A stretch of DNA of 46,302 bases, taken from IMG/VR virus record IMGVR_UViG_3300036772_000129, positions 1 through 46,302 of that record; one strand, 5' to 3'. A program made the position numbers and the translations under genes. Below, one piece after another: positions 13,739 through 21,350 of the stretch; within the stretch, counting starts at the first letter, position 1; every line of letters begins with the position of its first letter. A model generated the notes under the pieces. The model did no database searches. It was given only the letters and a program-made list of their open reading frames with translations, and was not told the DNA's origin. The stretch is from a virus.

Positions 13739-14136
13739 TGACTTCTGAAACTGATGATCTGGCAAACGTAGTGCAGCTAGTTAAGCCGGATAACGAAGAG
13801 AGAAAGCTGCTAAATATTGTCCCCACAAATCTGAAAACCTATCAACAGAAACACTGCAAGCACACCCTCGAAGTAAGCGAAGTAGAGCGAACAATCACTT
13901 GTATTCGTTGCGGCTGCGTTGTCGATCCGTTTGAGTTCATCTTAGAACGAGCGCATAACGGCGAGCGCGTTGTTACTGAGATAGAAACGCTGGCAGCCAG
14001 ACTGAAGGAGTTACGTAGCAACGTCGCCAACCTAGAGCGCGAAGAGAAGAACGCCAAGGCGAGGTTAAGGTCAGCGCGGACAGCCATTCTCTATGCTGAA
14101 AACGAGTACAAAAACGTGGAACAAAAAGCGAGGTAA
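13738..14136 (+). CDS. Nin-region zinc/coiled-coil protein
   Basis: A 132-residue protein. Residues about 40-62 hold a half zinc ribbon (HCKHTLEVSE then CIRCGC), and residues 85-132 form a basic coiled coil (ETLAARLKELRSNVANLERE). A similar zinc-plus-coil protein precedes ninB in many lambdoid phages. The role is unknown. GGGGGAG lies just before the start, and the GTG at 13735 is an unlikely alternative. Confidence 0.7.
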   Translation: MTSETDDLANVVQLVKPDNEERKLLNIVPTNLKTYQQKHCKHTLEVSEVERTITCIRCGCVVDPFEFILERAHNGERVVTEIETLAARLKELRSNVANLEREEKNAKARLRSARTAILYAENEYKNVEQKAR

Positions 14137-14138
14137 CA

Positions 14139-14582
14139 TTGAAACGAACAACGTTCTACCTACGGGACGGAACGATAAAGCAGAACCTAAAAAACTTCAT
14201 AGACTCACTACCCACTGACGAAAAATTCCCCCTAGTAGTAACCATTGGCGACGCGCCACGTAACCTACCTCAAAACGATAAATTCCATGCCATATGCGGC
14301 GACGTATCTAAACAGATAAGTCTGGGCGATATGTGGCTACGTGACTGGCAATGGAAAAACGTTTTTGTGTCCGGTCACTGGATGGTTGAGAACAACGCCA
14401 ATGAGTCGCCACTGATTCAGGGCATTGAAGGGGAATGGCTGAACATCCGAGAAAGCACCGCGCAAATGGGTAAGAAGCGCATGGGTTCACTTATCGAATA
14501 CGCAACGGCTTACTCTGTAAACAACGGGGTAAAGCTTCGTGATGTGCGTTACAGCGGAGATTTCTACGGGAGAGCAGCATGA
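14139..14582 (+). CDS. ninB: NinB/Orf recombination mediator
   Basis: A 147-residue NinB protein. Lambda NinB (Orf) binds single-stranded DNA and SSB and replaces RecF, RecO and RecR in phage recombination. Family signatures include PLVVTIGDAPRNLPQNDKFH, ICGDVSKQI, LRDWQWKNVFVSGHWM and a C-terminal GSLIEYATAYSVNNGVKLRD. The start codon is TTG, placed three bases after the previous stop, with GAGGT upstream. It acts with the Rad52-like protein and SSB made from pL. Confidence 0.9.
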   Translation: MKRTTFYLRDGTIKQNLKNFIDSLPTDEKFPLVVTIGDAPRNLPQNDKFHAICGDVSKQISLGDMWLRDWQWKNVFVSGHWMVENNANESPLIQGIEGEWLNIRESTAQMGKKRMGSLIEYATAYSVNNGVKLRDVRYSGDFYGRAA

Positions 14583-14776
14583 AGCGAACGTGGTTTACAC
14601 ACGAACCCATGACCACAGAAGAAGCTAATCAACTACTCGATAGATACAAAAACAACGGAGTGCAGGCCACTAAATCACTATCAGCAGACAATCGACACTG
14701 GTTCGTTCAAGCACTTCTCCCTGAATCAAATTACCTACCTAATTCAAAAATACAGACATCCAAAATCTGGAGATAA
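14579..14776 (+). CDS. Small phage protein after ninB (65 aa)
   Basis: A 65-residue protein (MKRTWFTHEPMTTEEANQLL) whose ATG overlaps the ninB stop. It looks helical in the first half and then polar, with no known motif. Small proteins of this kind between ninB and ninG vary between phages. Its confidence comes from overlap and coding continuity. Confidence 0.65.
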   Translation: MKRTWFTHEPMTTEEANQLLDRYKNNGVQATKSLSADNRHWFVQALLPESNYLPNSKIQTSKIWR

Positions 14777-14778
14777 AC

Positions 14779-15141
14779 ATGACTGATTACAGCAAGATGA
14801 TCGACTTTGAGATTAATAAACTGGTTGCTATCCAACTAGGCATGAAGCCTTTTTGTGAAACAACGGGGTGGCAGGGTTTAACCAGCAAGCCATATGTCGA
14901 TGTAATCGTTAGAGGCGCAGGGAGAATGGGTGCATTCAATCCATGCAATAACCCATCAGACGCATGGCCGATAATAGTCGAGAATAATATAGCGATAGTT
15001 CCATGTCGTCACGCTATCCCTCAAGCGTGGCCTACTAAATTTGGCATGGCATCAAAGTTCTTGGTTGAGGATAGAAACCCACTCCGCGCCGCCATGATCG
15101 TCTACCTGATGATGAAGGAGAGTGAGAATGCTGACATTTAA
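14779..15141 (+). CDS. DUF2591-family phage protein
   Basis: A 120-residue protein with DUF2591 hallmarks: YSKMIDFEINKLVAIQLG at the N-terminus, FNPCNNPSDAWPIIVENNIA in the middle and NPLRAAMIVYLMM at the end. These small phage proteins have no assigned activity. The ATG follows the previous stop by two bases, and AGATAAAC gives a weak ribosome site. Confidence 0.85.
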   Translation: MTDYSKMIDFEINKLVAIQLGMKPFCETTGWQGLTSKPYVDVIVRGAGRMGAFNPCNNPSDAWPIIVENNIAIVPCRHAIPQAWPTKFGMASKFLVEDRNPLRAAMIVYLMMKESENADI

Positions 15142-15496
15142 GCATTTCAAAGACAGACCAGCATGGGCCGCCGCCGATGGATATGACTTCAATATCATCG
15201 ACTGTATGTCAGAGGCAGCAGGAAGAATAAATATCTGGCGTGGAATAGTTAATGTAATCCTTGAGGTTCCAGACTTTCAGCTGAGAGAGGCTTGGTACAG
15301 ATTACCTATTTCTCTGGTGGCTGTAGTGATAACACTGGCATGGCCGCTTACCTTCTGGATTGCTGGATTGGCATTATACGTACAGTGCATCATAAATCGT
15401 CGTAAATACCTCAACAACAAAAGCGAGATTGTATTAAACAACCTCGCCGTCTGGCGAAGAGAGTGTGATCGGAGGATTAAACGTGCTCAAGGCTAA
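15128..15496 (+). CDS. Small membrane protein in the nin region
   Basis: A 122-residue protein with one long or two short hydrophobic segments near residues 55-87 (PISLVAVVITLAWPLTFWIA). It is flanked by a soluble N-terminus and a basic C-terminus (RRKYLNNKSE, RRECDRRIKRA). AGGAG is spaced for the ATG at 15128. An inner-membrane location is inferred. Its function is unknown, and exclusion or lysis timing would be speculation. Confidence 0.65.
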   Translation: MLTFKHFKDRPAWAAADGYDFNIIDCMSEAAGRINIWRGIVNVILEVPDFQLREAWYRLPISLVAVVITLAWPLTFWIAGLALYVQCIINRRKYLNNKSEIVLNNLAVWRRECDRRIKRAQG

Positions 15497-16064
15497 AAAG
15501 CCGAAGCCAAAGAAATGCCCGATATGCAAAACCAAATTCACTCCCGATAGACCCCTTCAAATAGTTTGCTCACCGCTCTGCGCTATCAAATACCAAAAAC
15601 GACAGAAAGAGAATCAGCAAAAACAAGCTGAGGATGAATCACGTCGTAAATGGAGAAAGCGCAAGGCAGATGCAAGGCCGTTGTCTCACTGGAAAAACAT
15701 GACTCAGCGAGTATTCAACGACTACATCAGGGCTAGGGATAGAGGGAATGGGTGCATTAGCTGTGGAATTAAGAACGCAGTCAGTTTCCACGCTGGACAT
15801 TTCAGGACAACGAAAGCGGCATCTCAACTCAGATTTAACGAAGACAACGTACACCTTCAATGTTCTGCCTGTAACGTCCACAAATCCGGTGACATAGGTC
15901 CATACAGACTCAACCTGATAAAGAAAATCGGGATTGAGCGAGTCATGGCGCTCGAAAGTAACAACGAGACACACCGATACACCAGAGAAGAATTGGACGG
16001 CATCAGGGCGCTATACAGAAAGAAATTGAGGGGTATCGAAAAGCAACATTTGGAGGCTGCATGA
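15483..16064 (+). CDS. ninG: NinG/Rap recombination nuclease
   Basis: A 193-residue NinG protein. Lambda Rap is a structure-specific endonuclease that resolves D-loops and Holliday junctions. The N-terminus has a cysteine cluster (CPICKTKF, IVCSPLCAI), then a basic coiled segment. The catalytic/zinc region follows (ISCG, FHAGHFRTT, CSACNVHKSGD). The frame opens at 15465, but GGAGG seven bases before the GTG at 15483 fixes the start. It overlaps the end of the membrane protein gene. Confidence 0.92.
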   Translation: MLKAKKPKPKKCPICKTKFTPDRPLQIVCSPLCAIKYQKRQKENQQKQAEDESRRKWRKRKADARPLSHWKNMTQRVFNDYIRARDRGNGCISCGIKNAVSFHAGHFRTTKAASQLRFNEDNVHLQCSACNVHKSGDIGPYRLNLIKKIGIERVMALESNNETHRYTREELDGIRALYRKKLRGIEKQHLEAA

Positions 16065-16264
16065 ATGCTGAAATCCGAACCATACCCGACATGTTAGTTG
16101 ATACGTACGGCAATCAGAGCGAGCTAGCACGACGCCTACGCATCAACAGAGAAACCATATCCAAATACATTCACGACAAAGAGGCCAAACACCACGCAAT
16201 AGTGAATGGCGTATTCATGACATCACGCGGTGATAGTGGGAAAAACAGGTGGGGTAAGCGATGA
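16061..16264 (+). CDS. ninH: NinH helix-turn-helix protein
   Basis: A 67-residue NinH protein. RTIPDMLVDTYGNQSELARR is nearly the lambda NinH text, followed by RETISKYIHDKEAKHHAIVN. It carries a Fis-like or XRE-like helix-turn-helix and probably binds DNA. The start overlaps the ninG stop, and the end overlaps the next gene (ATGA). Confidence 0.92.
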   Translation: MNAEIRTIPDMLVDTYGNQSELARRLRINRETISKYIHDKEAKHHAIVNGVFMTSRGDSGKNRWGKR

Positions 16265-16887
16265 GACAAGATAGATATGACATTGAGCAGCTATCTAAGT
16301 TGGCATTCATACGTCGTGAAACGGATATGCGGCGCTTATTTGGCAATGGATGGAAAACTATCAACGACTCCCAGCGGCAGTGGATACGTTACATGCTAAG
16401 AGTTTGGGGTGATCATATGCGAGGCGATGAGTCTCCACGCGGAGAGGTCAATGTAATAGGTCGCTTAATGATGCGATGCGAATGGAGTGAACAGAAAAGC
16501 AAGCAGATAGAAAGCACTGTCACGGAGCTTTTTGCCCAAGGATATCGAGATGAAGAACTACACCGCAGAGCCAGAGATATCATCATTCCAAAATCAGCAG
16601 CAGGCAACATCATCGCTCTCGCCAAAGAATCAGATGATGCCGCCTTTATGGAGCGACTGATAACGAAGGTGTTAGGAAGAGATAACCCGATTCGTTCTAT
16701 GGCTAGATTAAAATACTGTAGGCGCAAAAGCTCGCAAGACCTGATTCGATCGCTTTCTGCATTGACAGGGATATCAGCAAAAGAGTCTCGCAATAGAATA
16801 GAATGGGCTGAAAATATCCTTGATGGGGAACTCTATTACTCATCTAAAAGAGAAATGGAGAAAGAAATTCTACATCAAGCAGCTTAA
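16261..16887 (+). CDS. DUF1133 protein, putative late antiterminator (Q)
   Basis: A 208-residue protein at the position of Q, between ninH and the late leader. It resembles DUF1133 proteins of lambdoid phages, with FIRRETDMRRLFGNG, QRQWIRYMLRVWGDHMRG, EELHRRARDIIIPK and a C-terminal NRIEWAENILDGEL. It does not resemble the lambda, P22 or phage 82 Q sequences and lacks the lambda Q zinc finger. The late operon downstream is full of terminators, so an antiterminator is needed and this is the only candidate. That role is inferred from position. Confidence 0.75.
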   Translation: MRQDRYDIEQLSKLAFIRRETDMRRLFGNGWKTINDSQRQWIRYMLRVWGDHMRGDESPRGEVNVIGRLMMRCEWSEQKSKQIESTVTELFAQGYRDEELHRRARDIIIPKSAAGNIIALAKESDDAAFMERLITKVLGRDNPIRSMARLKYCRRKSSQDLIRSLSALTGISAKESRNRIEWAENILDGELYYSSKREMEKEILHQAA

Positions 16888-16978
16888 TAGCACGAATAGC
16901 TAAAGCAAAAGGGCAAGCATTAGTATAAATTTGATGCATGCTCGGGAGCAAAAGCGAAAGAGCGCAGTAACAAAGAAA

Positions 16979-17004
16979 AGGCTGGCTTAATCGCTGGCCT
17001 TTTT
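16979..17004 (+). terminator. Late-leader terminator tR'
   Basis: AGGCTGGC, loop TTAATC and GCTGGCCT are followed by TTTTT. It lies about 50 bases after the possible late -10, as expected for the terminator overridden by the Q-type protein. Confidence 0.8.
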
Positions 17005-17113
17005 GCTTTCTGGATAACCGGTGCGACGCCAGAAAAACAATCGCACAGTGGGTAGGTTCGTCTCATTGACTGCAATCCCCACCTAACCGGCTGGAAGGTC
17101 GGTATCAATTTCA

Positions 17114-17142
17114 AGCCCTGAGTTAATAGCTAGGGGCTTTCT
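17114..17142 (+). terminator. Second late-leader hairpin terminator
   Basis: AGCCC and GGGCT close an imperfect hairpin (inner CTGAG/CTAG arms) followed by TTTC. The U-run is short, so it is weaker than the preceding terminator. Confidence 0.5.
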
Positions 17143-17264
17143 TGCATTTAGCGTCATCCAAAACCAACCAACCGCACTCACACATTCCTTGTCTGGCATG
17201 GATACGGGTGACGCTATTCCCTACACAAACACACAGCACCAGCCCTACGGGGAGGTGAGAGACT

Positions 17265-17537
17265 ATGCGAATGGACGACCGTTACTCAAACGCATCGTAC
17301 AGTAGCGCAGGTCTAGCAGCGTTCTTTGCCAGTCTGTCATTGCAGGATTGGGGCTTCATTATCGGTGTTGCCTTCAGTATCGCGCTTGGCATCCTGACAT
17401 ATCGTCTTAATCGGCGAGAGCAGATGAGACGCACGCAGATACTGCAAGACATACTGACGAAGACCAATACAAACAATCCATCGGCAACAGCACAAGTGCT
17501 AGCTGATTTAGGTCAGAAAGCGCCGAAGGAGATCTGA
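17265..17537 (+). CDS. Holin
   Basis: A 90-residue small membrane protein. Hydrophobic stretches at about residues 14-27 ([14 protein letters not shown]) and 30-46 ([17 protein letters not shown]) are followed by a strongly basic C-terminus ([12 protein letters not shown]). It has the size and shape of class II holins, which depolarise or pinhole the inner membrane. It is the first gene of the lysis cassette, with GGGGAGG before the ATG. A pinholin type is likely because the partner endolysin has a SAR anchor. Confidence 0.82.
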   Translation: MRMDDRYSNASYSSAGLAAFFASLSLQDWGFIIGVAFSIALGILTYRLNRREQMRRTQILQDILTKTNTNNPSATAQVLADLGQKAPKEI

Positions 17538-17538
17538 T

Positions 17539-18027
17539 ATGAACTCATCACTTCGTGCGCGAATATCCGCGGCTATCGGTGGCGGTGCCATTGCAATCGC
17601 AACGGTAATGCTAAGTGGTAAAGGCGGATTAGAGGGGCGAGAGTACGTTCCTTACAAAGATGTAGTCGGGGTCATTACAGTCTGCGATGGGCATACTGGC
17701 AAAGACATCATACCCAACAAGCGATATTCAGATGCAGAGTGTGATGCGCTGACTAAGGCTGACTTAGAACGGATCGCAAAACAGGTCAATCCGAGCATCA
17801 AAGTTAAGACCACAGAAACGCAGCTCGCCGCAATCTACTCGTTCTCATATAACGTTGGTGCCAACGCCTTCATCAATTCCACCATGCTTAAAAAGCTCAA
17901 TGCCGGTGACTATGCCGGAGCATGTGATGAGCTCAAGCGCTGGGTATATGCCGGTGGCAAGAAGTGGAAAGGGCTGATGAATCGCCGTGACGTTGAATAT
18001 GAGGTTTGCACCTGGAGTCAGAGATGA
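17539..18027 (+). CDS. SAR endolysin (GH24 lysozyme)
   Basis: A 162-residue muramidase related to R of phage 21 and P1 Lyz. Residues 9-26 ([18 protein letters not shown]) are a weakly hydrophobic signal-anchor-release segment rich in G, A and S. The catalytic E-x8-D-x5-T triad is E32, D41 and T47, with CDGHTG following. The enzyme is exported by Sec, held inactive in the membrane and released when the holin depolarises it. C49, next to the active site, could take part in a disulphide switch as in P1 Lyz, which is an inference. Confidence 0.93.
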   Translation: MNSSLRARISAAIGGGAIAIATVMLSGKGGLEGREYVPYKDVVGVITVCDGHTGKDIIPNKRYSDAECDALTKADLERIAKQVNPSIKVKTTETQLAAIYSFSYNVGANAFINSTMLKKLNAGDYAGACDELKRWVYAGGKKWKGLMNRRDVEYEVCTWSQR

Positions 18028-18473
18028 GCAAGTTAACCACCGCGTTACTTTCGATCATCATCGCCCTGTTAGTTGGCATGTGGTACACGACAAGCCAGAT
18101 GCAGTCGCTAAACACCCAGCTTAAAGAAATCAATCAGGTAGCCAATCAGCAGAAAGCAGACCTCGAGAACATCCAGCGTCAACGAGTACATGCCGCGGCA
18201 CTGGATATCAAAGTCACTCAGGAATTAGCAAATGCAAAAAGTGAAATTGAGCGTCTGCGCACTGACCTTGGTAACGGTACTAAGCGGCTGCGCATCGCGG
18301 CCAGTTGTGCAAAGCTGCCCGAAGCCACAGCCGCCACCGGCAAGCCTGATGCAACCAGCCCCCGACTTAATGACTCCGTTGAACGGGATTATCTCAGTCT
18401 CGTCGAACGAATCAGACAATCCGAAACAATGATTAACGGGTTGCAGAGTTATATCCGCACACAATGCCAATAG
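18024..18473 (+). CDS. Rz: Inner-membrane spanin Rz
   Basis: A 149-residue i-spanin. It has an N-terminal transmembrane anchor (residues 5-23, [19 protein letters not shown]) and a long periplasmic coiled coil (about 28-90). With Rz1 it bridges and fuses the inner and outer membranes in the last step of lysis. The ATG overlaps the endolysin stop (ATGA) and has GGAG upstream; a TTG at 18006 is open but unlikely. Rz1 is nested inside in another frame. Confidence 0.92.
   Translation: MSKLTTALLSIIIALLVGMWYTTSQMQSLNTQLKEINQVANQQKADLENIQRQRVHAAALDIKVTQELANAKSEIERLRTDLGNGTKRLRIAASCAKLPEATAATGKPDATSPRLNDSVERDYLSLVERIRQSETMINGLQSYIRTQCQ
18232..18432 (+). CDS. Rz1: Outer-membrane spanin lipoprotein Rz1
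   Basis: A 66-residue lipoprotein encoded wholly inside Rz in the +1 frame. It has a signal peptide with lipobox LSGC (cysteine at residue 20) and a proline-rich mature part ([10 protein letters not shown]). This is the classic nested o-spanin layout. Confidence 0.92.
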   Translation: MQKVKLSVCALTLVTVLSGCASRPVVQSCPKPQPPPASLMQPAPDLMTPLNGIISVSSNESDNPKQ

Positions 18474-18484
18474 AGGTCATAATT

Positions 18485-18859
18485 ATGAACGACCAGCAAA
18501 TCGAAAAAGAAATTGTAGAGAAAGGCAAAACCGCACCGAGAGTCACCCCCCAATACATCGAAAGTATTATCACCAGTGAGCACTATTTCACAGCAGCGCA
18601 GGGAGATCATCAAGCTAAAGAAGACGATCTATTAATCAACCCTGAGCCATACGTAGAAGCAACTCCCGACTCTCTTCACCTTCTCACCTTCTGCGTGCTC
18701 GTGCTGAAAAACGGCTTTACCGTCACCGGCGAAAGTGCATGTGCTAGCCCTGAGAACTTTGACGCAGAAATTGGGCGCAAAATTGCTCGCCAGAATGCCG
18801 TTAATAAAATCTGGCTGCTCGAAGGCTATCTGCTTAAGCAAAGCTTGTTTGAAAGTTAA
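18485..18859 (+). CDS. N4 gp49 / Sf6 gp66 family protein
   Basis: A 124-residue protein of the phage gp49/gp66 family. The signature LKNGFTVTGESACASPENFD is followed by EIGRKIARQNAVNKIWLLEG. The N-terminal part (TPQYIESIITSEHYFTA) also fits. The function of this widespread small family is unknown. An in-frame start at 18464 overlaps Rz, but AGAGGT precedes the ATG at 18485. A terminator follows. Confidence 0.9.
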   Translation: MNDQQIEKEIVEKGKTAPRVTPQYIESIITSEHYFTAAQGDHQAKEDDLLINPEPYVEATPDSLHLLTFCVLVLKNGFTVTGESACASPENFDAEIGRKIARQNAVNKIWLLEGYLLKQSLFES

Positions 18860-18879
18860 GTAATATCCCTACCCAATAG

Positions 18880-18904
18880 AGCCTCACTTCGCTGGGGCTT
18901 TTTT
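18880..18904 (+). terminator. Terminator after the lysis cassette
   Basis: AGCCTCA, loop CTTCGC and TGGGGCT are followed by six Ts. It separates the lysis genes from the Rha/KilA-C gene. Confidence 0.85.
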
Positions 18905-18913
18905 ACATCTGCA

Positions 18914-18935
18914 TTTCACCGCGCTTTCACCGCGC
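18914..18935 (+). repeat. Direct repeat TTTCACCGCGC
   Basis: Two adjacent copies of TTTCACCGCGC lie just upstream of the hairpin leader of the antirepressor-type gene. They could be a regulator-binding site or a promoter element; no consensus promoter is obvious nearby. Confidence 0.4.
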
Positions 18936-18966
18936 ATCGTAAAACCCGAAACCATTCACAAAAGCG

Positions 18967-19036
18967 ACCTCTGAGAACTCCATCGAAGCATGGTGCGATC
19001 GGGTATGGGCGTTCTGGTGAACAGAGGTTTCTTTTT
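18967..19036 (+). ncRNA. Terminator-like leader hairpin of the Rha/KilA-C gene
   Basis: ACCTCTG-AGAAC (18967-18978) pairs with GTTCT (19011-19015) and CAGAGGT (19022-19028), with a six-base bulge. A small internal CCAT/ATGG hairpin is present, and the outer stem is followed by TTCTTTTTTG. Only 14 bases separate the T-run from the ATG at 19051. This would end most transcripts as an RNA of about 70-80 bases and let read-through express the regulator. It resembles in layout the IsrK leader of Salmonella Gifsy antirepressor operons. That is an analogy, not homology. Confidence 0.5.
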
Positions 19037-19050
19037 TGAAGGTATTCACC

Positions 19051-19752
19051 ATGCAATATCCAGTAAATGATCACCCAGCAATTATGACCAGTCTTGAGAT
19101 TTCAGAACTGGTAGAGAAGCGACACGATAACGTCAAACGAACAATCGAAACCCTCATTGAGAGAGGGACGATAGCTTCTCCTCAAATTGAGGAAAAGCAA
19201 ACAGCGGGAAGGCCGGTAGCTGTTTATGTGTTTGAGGGTGAAAGAGGTAAGCGTGACAGCATCATCGTAGTCGCTCAGCTTTCACCTGAATTTACCGCCA
19301 GACTTGTCGATCGCTGGCAGGAACTGGAGCAGAGCTTAAGCCATCCGGTCAAAATCCCGCAGACACTGCCGGAGGCACTTCGTCTTGCTGCTGACCTCGC
19401 GGAACAAAACGCAGCTCTCGAAAATAAGTTAGCGGTAGCAGCGCCAAAGGCTGAGTTTGTTGATCAGTACGTCGAAGCATCTGGACTGATGGGATTCAGA
19501 GAGACAGCAAAACTACTGAAGATAAAAGAAAACGATTTCCGCCTGTTCCTGATTGATAACGGGATCATGTACAAGCTTGCTGGGAAGCTAACCCCATACT
19601 CACAGCACCTTGATGCGGGCCGATTCGCTGTTAAAACAGGCGAGAACCAGCACAACGGCCACGCGTTCACTCAAGTTAAGTTCACACCCAAAGGTATTCA
19701 GTGGATAGCTGGGCTTTGGGCTTCATCTCAACTAATTAACCAAGCGGCCTGA
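19051..19752 (+). CDS. Rha / KilA-C domain phage regulator
   Basis: A 233-residue two-domain protein. Residues 10-95 match the Rha family (MTSLEISELVEKRHDNVKRT, then IIVVAQLSPEFTARLVDRWQ). Residues about 125-230 match the phage antirepressor KilA-C domain (GFRETAKLLKIKENDFRLFL, and TQVKFTPKGIQWI near the end). Such proteins are antirepressors or regulators that interfere with repressors. Its start is ATG 19051 after AAGG; the TTG at 19036 lies within the T-run of the leader. It is placed after the lysis genes behind a terminator-like leader, so regulation by attenuation is likely. Confidence 0.87.
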   Translation: MQYPVNDHPAIMTSLEISELVEKRHDNVKRTIETLIERGTIASPQIEEKQTAGRPVAVYVFEGERGKRDSIIVVAQLSPEFTARLVDRWQELEQSLSHPVKIPQTLPEALRLAADLAEQNAALENKLAVAAPKAEFVDQYVEASGLMGFRETAKLLKIKENDFRLFLIDNGIMYKLAGKLTPYSQHLDAGRFAVKTGENQHNGHAFTQVKFTPKGIQWIAGLWASSQLINQAA

Positions 19753-19766
19753 TAGGGACAATCATC

Positions 19767-20171
19767 ATGAAAACAGTTATCGCATACACAGTTTCACTAC
19801 TACTTCTAATTTCTATGTCAGTAGGTGTCTTCTATCAAATTGAAGGGCTTGTCACTCTCGCTGTAGCTATCAACTGGATGCTCTGCATACTCGCTATTCC
19901 CATTGCGGTAATTATCGTAGTGGCGAGTGCCATGTATGAGAGATCTGGCGAAGAAACTAAAGTGAAGCTTGCAAAGCTTCTAGTTGATGCTGCAAAGAAA
20001 AAAACAGGGGTTGCTCGCTTTATTGGCTGGATTACGTTCATTGCAATGACATGCTTATACGCTTGGTCTGGGTGGATAGTGACAGCCATTGCTTATGTAA
20101 TGGCATCACTCATCATTAAATTCGCTAGTTCATTCGCAAGAGATGAAGTGGTGAAGCATAACCTCGCATAG
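19767..20171 (+). CDS. Membrane protein of unknown function
   Basis: A 134-residue protein with about four transmembrane segments (residues 5-24, 27-53, 85-100 and 102-120). A charged cytoplasmic or periplasmic loop (YERSGEETKVKLAKLLVDAA) lies in the middle. The stop-to-start spacing from the Rha/KilA-C gene suggests co-transcription. It is not recognised; superinfection exclusion by a membrane protein is one possibility, but there is no direct evidence. Confidence 0.7.
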   Translation: MKTVIAYTVSLLLLISMSVGVFYQIEGLVTLAVAINWMLCILAIPIAVIIVVASAMYERSGEETKVKLAKLLVDAAKKKTGVARFIGWITFIAMTCLYAWSGWIVTAIAYVMASLIIKFASSFARDEVVKHNLA

Positions 20172-20458
20172 CCACTACAAGGCGGGCGATTCTGGCGAAT
20201 CAAATCAAATTGCGTAGGGTTGTCGCAGCATCTCTGTATTAGCCATAACCGGTGCTTCTCCTAGCCGCTAGCGTACAGAGACATCAATAACGACCAATGC
20301 CGAGCGCCCACCAAGCGACTCTCATGGCGGTGACATGAACCGTGGCAGAAGAATCATGGAGCAATACAGTGTGTTTTCACTGAGAGCACACGATATTGCA
20401 GCATAAGTTCACATAGCGCCCGAGGGCGGATACTCACAAATCAGCAGGAAACTCCAAA
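20172..20458. other. Non-coding stretch before the packaging genes
   Basis: There is no convincing gene in these 287 bases. A 23-codon frame (20335-20406) has only a poor ribosome site. Short inverted repeats occur, including GATTC/GAATC near 20190 and GCGCCC/GGGCGG near 20417. The interval lies upstream of terS, where cos or pac normally resides, but no cohesive-end or pac motif can be recognised by eye. Confidence 0.5.
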
Positions 20459-20632
20459 ATGAAGTCATTAATCATCATAGCTCTGGTTATGCTGGCTGGA
20501 TGTTCTGCGGCTCGTTATCAACATAATGACGGTAAAAACATCACGACAGTATCAGTTGATGCAGGTGCTACGGCGCAGGTCATCCAAGGCGATAAGACAA
20601 TCACTCTTGATGCAACGGGAAGTAAGCAATGA
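20459..20632 (+). CDS. Small phage lipoprotein (57 aa)
   Basis: An open frame from ATG 20459 to TGA 20632, preceded by AGGAA. The product begins MKSLIIIALVMLAGCSAARY: a signal peptide with lipobox LAGC, then a short mature chain (about 43 residues) of T, V, D and Q-rich beta-like text. It should be an outer- or inner-membrane lipoprotein. Similar lipoproteins precede terminase in some lambdoid phages. The next gene overlaps its stop. Confidence 0.75.
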   Translation: MKSLIIIALVMLAGCSAARYQHNDGKNITTVSVDAGATAQVIQGDKTITLDATGSKQ

Positions 20633-20832
20633 CAGACGAATCTAAACCGGTCTGGACAATCGACGTTAAGACTGTAGATGGTGAAACCTATACAGGGAAG
20701 ATGACAAAGAAGCAGCCAGAACTGGTAAATGGATTTGTAGCTATCGCAACCGACAGTGGTGATTGGGTATATCTCAAGCCTGAATCAGTTCTCATTATGC
20801 GATATACGGTAGTGGAAGAAACTCAGGAGTAA
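20629..20832 (+). CDS. Small beta-rich phage protein (67 aa)
   Basis: A 67-residue protein (MTDESKPVWTIDVKTVDGET) reading as a small five-strand beta barrel. The ATG overlaps the lipoprotein stop, and it ends two bases before terS. It has no known motif and may be a packaging accessory given its place, but that is only context. Confidence 0.7.
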   Translation: MTDESKPVWTIDVKTVDGETYTGKMTKKQPELVNGFVAIATDSGDWVYLKPESVLIMRYTVVEETQE

Positions 20833-20834
20833 TC

Positions 20835-21347
20835 ATGGCGCTCAAAGACAAACAAGAAATGTTTTGTCGCGAGTACCTCGTTGATTTGAACGCAACACAA
20901 GCGGCCATTCGTGCGGGGTACAGTGAGAAAACTGCCCGAGCAACTGGTTGTGAAAACCTAACAAAACCAAACATTGCCGAACGTATTATTCAGCTTAAGC
21001 AGGAGCGTAACGAACAGGTTGGCATTGATGCTGCTTACGTTCTAAAGCGCCTTGCTGAAATTGATCAGATGGACGTAGCTGACATTCTGCTTGAAAACGG
21101 TGAGCTAAAGCCGATTAAAGATTGGCCCAAGGTATGGAGAACCACGCTTTCAGGGATTGACGTGGTTGAGTCATCCGGCGATGTGCCTTCTCTGCTTAAG
21201 AAAATTAAATGGCCTGATAAGGTGAAGAACCTCGAATTGTTGGGCAAGCATATCAGCGTTCAGGCCTTCTCCGATAAGTTAGAAACCAAACTCTCCATTG
21301 ATGAAGAGATGGCTGAGCTTCTGCGAGAGATATCATCAGAGGCGTGA
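20835..21347 (+). CDS. terS: Terminase small subunit
   Basis: A 170-residue small terminase (Terminase_2 type) that recognises phage DNA and brings it to the large subunit. The N-terminal helix-turn-helix is KQEMFCREYLVDLNATQAAI with RAGYSEKTARATGCENLT. The middle (EIDQMDVADILLENGELKPI) is characteristic of the family. It lies four bases before terL. AGGAG precedes the ATG. Confidence 0.93.
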   Translation: MALKDKQEMFCREYLVDLNATQAAIRAGYSEKTARATGCENLTKPNIAERIIQLKQERNEQVGIDAAYVLKRLAEIDQMDVADILLENGELKPIKDWPKVWRTTLSGIDVVESSGDVPSLLKKIKWPDKVKNLELLGKHISVQAFSDKLETKLSIDEEMAELLREISSEA

Positions 21348-21350
21348 TCA

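Larger units (their letters stand above)
16888..17264 (+). other. Late leader region (pR' and tR')
   Basis: There is no gene in these 377 bases. A possible -10 TATAAA is at 16924-16929 with only a poor -35 (TAAAGC). It is followed by two intrinsic terminators, the hairpin GTGCGA/TCGCAC (about 17021-17046) and a longer-range inverted repeat TAGCGTCA (17149-17156) / TGACGCTA (17209-17216). This is the expected late promoter plus leader that a Q-type protein would convert to read-through. Confidence 0.6.

Noticed and set aside
20335-20406. A 23-residue gene before the lipoprotein
   Set aside because: The ribosome site is weak, the peptide is very short and there is no supporting overlap or homology.
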